DNA of 52,129 bases from Fidelibacterota bacterium (lineage in GTDB: Bacteria; Fidelibacterota; Marinisomatia; Marinisomatales; TCS55), in contig JAAZYX010000031.1 in NCBI GenBank assembly GCA_014239435.1, positions 1-52,129 on the forward strand. The letters are read 5' to 3'. Below the pieces are notes generated by a model that was not told the origin of the DNA, searched no databases, and saw only the letters and a program-made list of their open reading frames with translations. Below are positions 26,527 to 33,023 of this stretch, in pieces (the stretch's first letter is position 1; the number at the start of each line of letters is the position of its first letter). Both the position numbers and the translations under genes were made by a program.

Positions 26527-27623
26527 TAAAACCATGTATGCAGCTGCAGTAAATATTCCGGCTTTGCTTTATAATCCGGATTTTGGGTTTCGCTCATTCT
26601 CATTTGTGCTTTAATCTGGACAAACGGGATTGGAATGAAATCTACACCAAAGGACATCCTTTGAATAGATTGTCCCGATGAATCTATATCCACATCAAAT
26701 GTTTCAAATTTAAATCCGATATCAAGCCCTTGCCTCAATTCGTAATTGAAATCGTTATAGGTTGCCAGCGAAACATTTTCACCTGCCCAGTTACGCGCCC
26801 AATCCAATTCCGCAAGCCACTGCACCGAACCAAATGTAAGTCCTCCAAATACGCCTCGGATATTTAAATCGTCTTCGTGGATTACCGAACCGCCTCCCAT
26901 AAAATTTACAGATCGAATAGATCCGGTGTATTCCATTCTCGCGAATAAGGCATGATCTCTAAGATTCCTGACAAAGGTCATTCCCCAGTTTGTAGTTGCG
27001 AGAAAAGATTCTGAAATTCCTGCAGTTAGGTATATGTTTCCAAAATACAGAGCACTCTCGACCATAAAAGGTGCCGTTTTTGTCGGCCTAAACGGCAGCC
27101 CCTCTTTTGGCAAATCGTGGTCAAGCCTCATATTCCCACCGCGGATAAACGCCGTGTGGTCGGCAAGCCTTAACCCATAAGACGGCATCGTTTTCCCAAA
27201 CCGTATCATGCCGCCGTTTGGAAGAATTCTCACCTGCGACCACACACGGTGGTAGGAATTCAAAAGATCAATCTTCCAGATGATGTCGATCTTTTTTGTG
27301 GGTTTAACAGCACCGTAGATATCTGCCTGCATCGGAAAACCGGCGGTTTGGATTCCGGTTGTATCCGGTTGCGCCACAATCCGTTGCAAACGAACATCGC
27401 CGCCTAACTGAAGGTGTTCGGATATCATACCGGTATAGCTGACTTCCTCAGGATAGTATGGAAGTTCTTCTCCTGAAACCAGAGAATTTCCGTACTCGGT
27501 ACGCAATCCGCTACCGGATGGATTTACGTGGCAGAGGTTGCAGCTTTCACCATTCTTTAATGCGTAGCGCGGTACGGCATCCACAGTAGTCCATAAAAGG
27601 ATACTGAGAATTAGAACTTTCAT
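26526..27623 (-). CDS. Outer-membrane beta-barrel protein with an N-terminal c-type haem motif
   Basis: With the start at 27623 the protein is 365 residues. A signal peptide (MKVLILSILLWTTVDA) is followed at once by ESCNLCHVNPSGSGLRTEYGN, a CXXCH motif with Cys28, Cys31 and His32. Residues from about 65 to the end are a run of amphipathic, aromatic-rich beta-strands ending in Phe (QLHTWF), typical of a 14-18-strand porin. A haem-tagged porin next to a periplasmic dihaem cytochrome recalls porin-cytochrome electron conduits, though here the haem is in the barrel protein itself. An upstream ATG at 27641 is possible but would spoil the signal peptide. No known family is assigned with certainty. 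Confidence 0.72.
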   Translation of the reverse strand: MKVLILSILLWTTVDAVPRYALKNGESCNLCHVNPSGSGLRTEYGNSLVSGEELPYYPEEVSYTGMISEHLQLGGDVRLQRIVAQPDTTGIQTAGFPMQADIYGAVKPTKKIDIIWKIDLLNSYHRVWSQVRILPNGGMIRFGKTMPSYGLRLADHTAFIRGGNMRLDHDLPKEGLPFRPTKTAPFMVESALYFGNIYLTAGISESFLATTNWGMTFVRNLRDHALFARMEYTGSIRSVNFMGGGSVIHEDDLNIRGVFGGLTFGSVQWLAELDWARNWAGENVSLATYNDFNYELRQGLDIGFKFETFDVDIDSSGQSIQRMSFGVDFIPIPFVQIKAQMRMSETQNPDYKAKPEYLLQLHTWF

Positions 27624-27692
27624 TACGTCATTTATTGGCATGTGCAGATTTGATAGGTGTAATTGTCCAATTTAAAGCCGATCTTTGCACAA

Positions 27693-27724
27693 AAAAAAAG
27701 GCTCCGTTGCCGGAGCCTTTTTTT
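27693..27724. terminator. Bidirectional Rho-independent terminator
   Basis: GGCTCCG and CGGAGCC (27700-27706, 27711-27717) form a 7-bp GC stem with a 4-base loop. It is flanked by A9 on the left and T8 on the right, so it works on both strands. It ends the 75-residue-protein gene on the minus strand and isolates the haem-barrel operon from it. Confidence 0.85.
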
Positions 27725-27743
27725 TACAAAGTCACTAATTGAC

Positions 27744-27971
27744 TTATTTACGGCCTCTTGCCATAGGGGCACGAGCCACATCGCCATTTTTATCGATGAA
27801 ATAAAGATAGCCGGATTCACGGGTTACGCCTGCTGGCGCTACTTCTTCCGCATTTCCGCCGCCTTTACCGGCACGGGCCATTTTTGAACGCCAGACATTG
27901 CCATTTTTACCGAGGTAGTAAAGATAACCTTTCTCTTTCGATACGCCTGTTGTTTTTACTGTTTCAGCCAT
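27744..27971 (-). CDS. Small two-repeat basic protein of unknown function
   Basis: The 75-residue protein is two copies of one unit: KEKGYLYYLGKNGNVWRSKM followed by ARAGK, and RESGYLYFIDKNGDVARAPM followed by ARGRK. Each has a G-Y-L-Y-(Y/F)-(L/I)-x-K-N-G-(N/D)-V beta-hairpin and a basic tail. The Gly/Ala linker between them is about 14 residues. There is no signal peptide and the net charge is strongly positive, so a nucleic-acid or ribosome association is possible but unproven. AAAGGAGCTCATA gives a good ribosome-binding site, a terminator follows directly, and repeats resembling operators lie upstream. It is a stand-alone, probably highly expressed gene. Confidence 0.75.
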   Translation of the reverse strand: MAETVKTTGVSKEKGYLYYLGKNGNVWRSKMARAGKGGGNAEEVAPAGVTRESGYLYFIDKNGDVARAPMARGRK

Positions 27972-28016
27972 TATGAGCTCCTTTTTATTGTTTTAAGAAA
28001 ATAGGCATGTAGTCTT

Positions 28017-28082
28017 TCGACGGTGAATGTTACACCATCGACGGTAAATAAATCAAGTATTTTCTCGACGGTGCCTCGACGA
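28017..28082 (-). promoter_or_regulatory. TCGACGGT repeats upstream of the two-repeat protein gene
   Basis: TCGACGGT occurs at 28017-28024, 28038-28045 and 28065-28072, with a partial TCGACGA at 28076-28082. The first two starts are 21 bases apart, two helical turns. The segment 28017-28041 is also an interrupted palindrome: TCGACGGTG and CACCATCGA pair at 8 of 9 positions around a 7-base spacer. This looks like a multi-site operator for the divergent or minus-strand promoter, but no regulator gene is adjacent. Confidence 0.45.
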
Positions 28083-28157
28083 CAAAATTTTAAGCTTTTT
28101 AATCTAAAATTGGAGTTAAATCCTATCGTCGAAGTGTACTATTTTTCTACCCATAAT

Positions 28158-28204
28158 TGCCCCGGTAGCTTCCATCTACGCCAACCAAAAGTGGCTTCGA
28201 TGGA
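28158..28204. repeat. Copy of the tRNA 5' end plus a hairpin, just upstream of tRNA-Arg
   Basis: The 13-mer TGCCCCGGTAGCT at 28158-28170 recurs at 28236-28248, where it forms the 5' end of tRNA-Arg, exactly 78 bases on. A hairpin follows directly at 28171-28204, with 11 of 13 positions paired and an 8-base loop. This may be a relic of a duplicated tRNA or an integration scar; it does not fold as a tRNA. Confidence 0.5.
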
Positions 28205-28236
28205 CGAGCACCTGGATAAACCAATTATATTCATCT

Positions 28237-28310
28237 GCCCCGGTAGCTCAGCTGGATAGAGCAACAGCCTTCTAAGCTGTGGGCCACAGGTTCAAGTCCT
28301 GTCCGGGGTA
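28237..28310 (+). tRNA. tRNA-Arg (anticodon TCT)
   Basis: The 74 bases fold as a cloverleaf. The acceptor is GCCCCGG/CCGGGGT (first pair G-T), the D stem GCTC/GAGC, and the anticodon stem ACAGC/GCTGT with loop CTTCTAA (anticodon TCT). The T stem is ACAGG/CCTGT with loop TTCAAGT, and the discriminator is A. CCA is not encoded. It reads AGA (and AGG by wobble) codons. Confidence 0.93.
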
Positions 28311-28340
28311 CTGATTGAAAACCATGAAAGGATCCAAATC

Positions 28341-29414
28341 ATGAATAAAACGCTATCAGCAATCTTACTCTCGCTCGCAATGACCACGGCACAGTCTAAT
28401 GTGGATTATACAACGCAAGTGTATCCAATTTTTTCTTCTGCAGGATGTCTTAGCGGATACTGCCACGGGGCAAGCGGAAGTTCCGAAGGACTCACTATGG
28501 GAGGCGACGCAACCACTGTATACAGTAATATAGTGGATGTCGCTAGTAACTGCGGCACACTTGATTATATTGAACCCGGCGATCCAAGCACATCACACCT
28601 GTATCTAAAATGCACGACAAGTTTTAGTTGCGGAGGATCGCGTATGCCGCGAAACGGAACATCTTATTTCACTACGAACGCAGACGAACTGGAAACAATT
28701 CGCGTTTGGATCGAAGAAGGTGCGTTGGCCGAGCCGGCTCAGGTTACAGATACGACACCGCCTGTACTGGTTGATCTTTCCATTGCGCAGGATACGCTGG
28801 ATCTCGTAAACGGTCCTGATTCCCTATCCATTGCGCTTATAGCAAGTGATGCAGGAAGCGGACTCAGCACCGGACTTGGAAGCCTGATTCATTCTAACAA
28901 TTTGGATGAATTGCTTTTCACAGTTGCATTCACTTCAGGCGATTCCTTGGATACAGTTGCTTTTGACATTGTTATGTCAGATACGAGTACACTAGGGAAT
29001 TGGTATGTATCCTACATACAGCTAACGGATGTGGATGGAAACGACACCACCTACACCACAACCAATCTCGCTGCTAATGGCTTCGATTTCGGCTTTGTCC
29101 TCGTTAATTCCACAACAGTTGCCATCCAATCTGAACAAGGGACTTATCCCGATAAATTCACACTTTTCCCGAATTATCCAAATCCATTCAATCCAATCAC
29201 CACCATCCGATTTTCGATAGCGACGCGATTAATCGCATCACTACATATTTATGACACCAATGGACAAGCGGTGGAAACATTGGTGGATGGTATAGTGGAA
29301 CCCGGAACCCATATCGCGCAATGGGATGCATCGGAGCTGCCAAGCGGAGTGTATTTTGCGCACCTTATTTCTGGCAATATGGTTCAGTCTGAAAAAATGA
29401 TTCTGCTGAAATAA
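28341..29414 (+). CDS. Secreted putative cytochrome-like protein with T9SS sorting domain
   Basis: The 357-residue protein has a signal peptide (to about residue 18). A ~110-residue domain follows, of the kind seen in secreted cytochromes of Planctomycetes and FCB bacteria: QVYPIFSSAGCLSGYCHGAS ... EGLTMGG...VYSNIV ... GSRMPRNG. The haem-like motif is CLSGYCH (Cys36, Cys41, His42), i.e. CX4CH rather than CXXCH. MP in SRMPRNG could supply a Met ligand. An Ig-like/beta region (about 130-270) and a T9SS sorting domain (NYPNPFNPITTIRFS ... GVYFAHLIS ... KMILLK) complete it. Haem attachment is uncertain because the motif is non-standard and extra Cys residues could form disulfides. An imperfect palindrome lies inside the sorting-domain coding sequence. 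Confidence 0.75.
   Translation: MNKTLSAILLSLAMTTAQSNVDYTTQVYPIFSSAGCLSGYCHGASGSSEGLTMGGDATTVYSNIVDVASNCGTLDYIEPGDPSTSHLYLKCTTSFSCGGSRMPRNGTSYFTTNADELETIRVWIEEGALAEPAQVTDTTPPVLVDLSIAQDTLDLVNGPDSLSIALIASDAGSGLSTGLGSLIHSNNLDELLFTVAFTSGDSLDTVAFDIVMSDTSTLGNWYVSYIQLTDVDGNDTTYTTTNLAANGFDFGFVLVNSTTVAIQSEQGTYPDKFTLFPNYPNPFNPITTIRFSIATRLIASLHIYDTNGQAVETLVDGIVEPGTHIAQWDASELPSGVYFAHLISGNMVQSEKMILLK
29218..29243. repeat. Imperfect palindrome inside a sorting-domain coding sequence
   Basis: A 26-base element with core GCGATTAATCGC. 11 of 13 positions pair on the plus strand, and the two C-A mismatches become G-T pairs on the other strand. It encodes the loop IATRLIAS between two conserved strands of the sorting domain. 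Similar GACGCGATTAATCGCGTC palindromes are, from memory, common mobile intergenic repeats in other genomes. Confidence 0.6.
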
Positions 29415-29457
29415 GCATCGGTTTACTCAAAATATCTAAACATGATAGGATAATGAC

Positions 29458-32136
29458 ATGAGGAAAATACTGGCAACAGCTGGATTAATCGTCATCATAG
29501 CGGATGGCCTTTCAGCATATCATCCCGATAGGACAGATACACGAAAATATGGTAAACAATCCGGCTTTGGTTCAATTCAAGTAAGCAGCCAAAAATCATG
29601 CGGATTGGAGTCTTCATCTTATCATTCTCTGGCACCGGATGCATTTCAATCCGGTTCCGGAAATCGTACGGATCACACGGTAGATATTCCTGTCAATTAC
29701 CACGTTATTTATCTCGCAGGCGACAGCATCTATATGAATGTGACGGTGGATAACCAGCCATACGAACATGCTTCTTGGGATATTCGGGATTATGACAATA
29801 ATACCTTTTTGCTCTATCCCGGATTCGGGTTTGATTATCCCGGCCACTCCTATTCTTTAGGCGGAATTTTGCCTCCCGGGAATTATGCGCTTTTCCTTTG
29901 GGATGATTTCGGGACAGGAGGAATTTCTGCAACGGTAACAACAAGTGACGGAACAGTGCTCGCATCCGTAAATATGGGTACATGGTCAACCTATACTTTC
30001 CTCACTTTTACGGCTCCCTCCGGAAATTTTGTGAATGGGTTGATATCGGATGAAATTATCGAGGCGCAGACTGCCGTTTTAAATACGGTTTACAATTCAT
30101 TCGGGTATTCGTTTTATACTGCCAGCATTGACAGCGCCGTGAATCCCGGATGGTATTACGCTACGGACAGCCACAAATTTGACACGGGGCAATGGAATAA
30201 CGACGATCAATATCTCGCTATGGCGAACGTGATGACAGTGGATGTTCCTTCATCGGTCAATTTTTTCTGGACAGGCGCAACGCTAACTTCAGGACTTGGT
30301 GTGTATCCGTGGTCGTTTGCGGAAGACGATTCCAGCCATGGTCTGTTTTGCGGAAATTATACATATCCCGGAAGTGCGGGTAATTTCTCAGAAGGATATA
30401 CAGGAGTGCATGAAGTCGGACATTATTTCGGGCTCTACCATACCTTTGAGAACGGCTGTACTTCACCCGGCGATGAAGTGGATGATACGCCTTATCAGTC
30501 GGAAGCCAATTTCGGATGCCCAACAAGTATTTATTCCTGCGGCAGTTATGATGATATGGGAAACCATATGGATTATATAGATGACGACTGTCAAGACCAT
30601 TTCACCCAAGGACAGAAGGATCGAATAGACTGGGCGCTTGAAACGTATCGGCCGCTGCTACTAAGCGCAAACTCATCGTATTCAGGTCCGGTTTGGCATG
30701 TTGATACGACGGGTTCAGATACTACGGGTAATGGTTCTGCAGCTAATCCCTTTACTACAATTCAAAAAGGTATTGATTCATCCAGTGATGGTGATACAGT
30801 TATAGTAGCGGCTGGGACTTATGTGGATAACATTAATTTCAATGGAAAAAATATCGTGGTTGGGTCGCTGTATTTGACCACGCAGGATACTTCATATATA
30901 TCTTCTACTTTTATTGGTGGACCTCTCAGTTCCGTTCCCATTGTGTTATTTGAAAGTTTTGAGGATTCAACAGCAGTTTTAAATGGATTTACTTTTCAAG
31001 ATATTTATTTGAATTCAGAAGATGGACCGCAGGCCATAATTTATATCGAAGATGCGTCTCCTATAATTATCAATAATCGATTTGACAATTTCAATTTGTT
31101 CCAAGATGTTGAATCTGCTGTTATTTATTGTGAGAATTCAAATTCATTGATTATGAATAATGTATTCACAAATGGTATTGTTGGAAATGGTTATGTATTA
31201 GGTGGATATATTTTGAGCAAAAACTCAAGCTTAACTATTAAAAATAACCGATTTGAAAATGGGTATGTAGGATTTGCAGAACCTGCTGGATTTTTTGTAT
31301 CTGTCAATTCAGACAATATAATTGAATCAAACATAATTATAAATCCCTCTATGGGTTATTGCTATACATGTGCTGCTATTTCTATCCTTGATGGAAGTGA
31401 TTGTATAGTTCGTAATAATTTAATTCTGCAGGCACATGGTGATGGATATGGTGCGGTAGTTGCAAGTGAGAGCCAGTATGTGTCATACAATAATACTTTT
31501 GTATCCAATAGTGGAGGATATGCGAACTTGTCCAGTGATGGCATAGTAAGTAATGATATAATTTATGCTTCAAGTAATGCAGTTTATATAGATAGCAATT
31601 CAAATATTCAAGTAACCTATAGTGATATAGAAGGCGGTTGGGCAGGCATAGGAAACATAGACACCGATCCTCTCTTCGCCGATCCGGATAACGGTGATTT
31701 TACACTCCAAGAAGGTTCACCCTGCATAGATGCAGGTATAGCTGATTTAGATGGTGATGGTGAAGAAGATATTGCTTATTACAACGGTTCTGCCCCGGAC
31801 ATGGGTGCCTTTGAATCACCTTATACTGCCACTGTCGCGATAGATGATGACATAATTCCCTATAAATTCGCACTCCATCCTCCCTTCCCAAACCCATTCA
31901 ATCCAATCACCACAATCCGGTTTTCCGTGCCCGTATGGGCAATTCATGAATTGCCCATACGATTACATATTTACGAAATTACCGGCCGTGTGGTTGAAAT
32001 ATTGGTGGACGGTAAAATCGAAAGGGGACAACATGAGATCCAATGGAATGCATCTCGCCATGCGAGCGGAGTCTATTTCGCAGAATTGGTTTCCGGGAAC
32101 CACCGCAAGGTGCAGAAGCTGATTCTGTTAAAATAG
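29458..32136 (+). CDS. Secreted M43-type metalloprotease with beta-helix region and T9SS sorting domain
   Basis: The 892-residue protein has a signal peptide, a beta-rich N-terminal domain, and a zinc protease of the pappalysin/cytophagalysin family (M43). Its zinc motif is HEVGHYFGLYH with His318, Glu319, His322 and His328, and GNHMDYIDD supplies the Met-turn. Cysteines flanking the site (ENGCTSPGDEVDDTP, FGCPTSIYSCGSY) fit the family. Residues about 415-760 are a right-handed beta-helix (VDTTGSDTTGNGSAANPFTT, then many IIxNN/NNxF turns) of the pectate-lyase type. The last ~80 residues are a T9SS sorting domain (FPNPFNPITTIRFS ... KLILLK). The beta-helix DNA is clearly more AT-rich than the protease part. 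Probably a surface protease with a glycan- or surface-binding module. Confidence 0.85.
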   Translation: MRKILATAGLIVIIADGLSAYHPDRTDTRKYGKQSGFGSIQVSSQKSCGLESSSYHSLAPDAFQSGSGNRTDHTVDIPVNYHVIYLAGDSIYMNVTVDNQPYEHASWDIRDYDNNTFLLYPGFGFDYPGHSYSLGGILPPGNYALFLWDDFGTGGISATVTTSDGTVLASVNMGTWSTYTFLTFTAPSGNFVNGLISDEIIEAQTAVLNTVYNSFGYSFYTASIDSAVNPGWYYATDSHKFDTGQWNNDDQYLAMANVMTVDVPSSVNFFWTGATLTSGLGVYPWSFAEDDSSHGLFCGNYTYPGSAGNFSEGYTGVHEVGHYFGLYHTFENGCTSPGDEVDDTPYQSEANFGCPTSIYSCGSYDDMGNHMDYIDDDCQDHFTQGQKDRIDWALETYRPLLLSANSSYSGPVWHVDTTGSDTTGNGSAANPFTTIQKGIDSSSDGDTVIVAAGTYVDNINFNGKNIVVGSLYLTTQDTSYISSTFIGGPLSSVPIVLFESFEDSTAVLNGFTFQDIYLNSEDGPQAIIYIEDASPIIINNRFDNFNLFQDVESAVIYCENSNSLIMNNVFTNGIVGNGYVLGGYILSKNSSLTIKNNRFENGYVGFAEPAGFFVSVNSDNIIESNIIINPSMGYCYTCAAISILDGSDCIVRNNLILQAHGDGYGAVVASESQYVSYNNTFVSNSGGYANLSSDGIVSNDIIYASSNAVYIDSNSNIQVTYSDIEGGWAGIGNIDTDPLFADPDNGDFTLQEGSPCIDAGIADLDGDGEEDIAYYNGSAPDMGAFESPYTATVAIDDDIIPYKFALHPPFPNPFNPITTIRFSVPVWAIHELPIRLHIYEITGRVVEILVDGKIERGQHEIQWNASRHASGVYFAELVSGNHRKVQKLILLK
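31932..31961. repeat. Perfect 30-base palindrome inside a sorting-domain coding sequence
   Basis: The left arm CGTATGGGCAATTCA (31932-31946) is followed immediately by its exact reverse complement (31947-31961). It lies in frame in the T9SS sorting domain of the M43 protease and encodes the extra residues VWAIHELPI. Paralogous sorting domains lack these residues or hold a different palindrome at the same spot. This is the behaviour expected of a mobile palindromic element tolerated within a protein loop. Confidence 0.85.
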
Positions 32137-32159
32137 ATCTGTATTCTTAGGATATATAT

Positions 32160-33023
32160 TTGAATTATTTCACGCGTTATAAAGACGAAAATCTGTTTCA
32201 TATTTTTTTCGCTGATATCCTCAGTGTTTACGGAATGAAAATAGAGGCCGGTCATAGTATCTTCATCGTGAAGAATGAAATAAACCCGGATTCATCGGTT
32301 CAAATTTGGCGGCGGTATCTTTTGTCAAAACTCTTTGATTCTGTTCACTACATTGAGGAGTCGGAATTGGATTCGATTCAAAATCCTATAGAACTGAAAG
32401 AAGGCGCATTTCAATTTGACATCCATGATTTTATCAAATACCGTCGAAAAAAATCCCTAATTCGGTTTATTGACAGCCTGAAATCACCCCCGTCACAGGA
32501 CAAATATATTCTTCTCGTTCAGCGAAACATGGACGACCGGTTTCTTCATGATGATGTATCGGATGAGCCGATCGAAACCGTGTTATTAGAACGGATGAAC
32601 GAACTGCCGCTTCCGCTCAAAATTGCCAATTTCGCAGAACTTGATCCGCAAGAACAGGAAAGCATTTGCAGTGGCGCGAAAATATTTATTGCCATGCACG
32701 GTGCCGGACTTACAAACTTGATATTCACGCCGCCGGACTGCCAAATCATCGAAGTCAATTATAGGCGCCACTGGTATTGCGATCCGGTTTGCGATCCACA
32801 TTACAATGGTATGCTCGCTTACGATGAGGATTGCGGCGGGCCGTTAACATTTAAACCGGAATTCCACAAAGCGGACTACCATAATCTCTGCGGACTATTA
32901 GGCAAACCCTACTTAGAAATGGAAGCAGAACGGTACGAAGGATACACGCAGGCAATTCCCATCTGCAGAAAAAGAATCTATGTTGATTCGAATAAGCTGA
33001 TAGGATATATTAATCAACCATGA
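32160..33023 (+). CDS. Glycosyltransferase family 61-like protein (DUF563)
   Basis: The 287-residue protein has the GT61 signature in its C-terminal half: AKIFIAMHGAGLTNLIFTPP then DCQIIEVNYR, with the key HGAGLTN near residue 180. The N-terminal part (YILLVQRNMDDRF) fits the domain before it. No signal peptide or membrane segment is visible, so it is probably cytoplasmic and may decorate a surface glycan. The start is uncertain: the frame opens with TTG at 32160, close to the sorting-domain gene, and the first ATG is 25 codons on. Its stop overlaps the ATG of the esterase gene, suggesting one transcript. Confidence 0.75.
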   Translation: MNYFTRYKDENLFHIFFADILSVYGMKIEAGHSIFIVKNEINPDSSVQIWRRYLLSKLFDSVHYIEESELDSIQNPIELKEGAFQFDIHDFIKYRRKKSLIRFIDSLKSPPSQDKYILLVQRNMDDRFLHDDVSDEPIETVLLERMNELPLPLKIANFAELDPQEQESICSGAKIFIAMHGAGLTNLIFTPPDCQIIEVNYRRHWYCDPVCDPHYNGMLAYDEDCGGPLTFKPEFHKADYHNLCGLLGKPYLEMEAERYEGYTQAIPICRKRIYVDSNKLIGYINQP

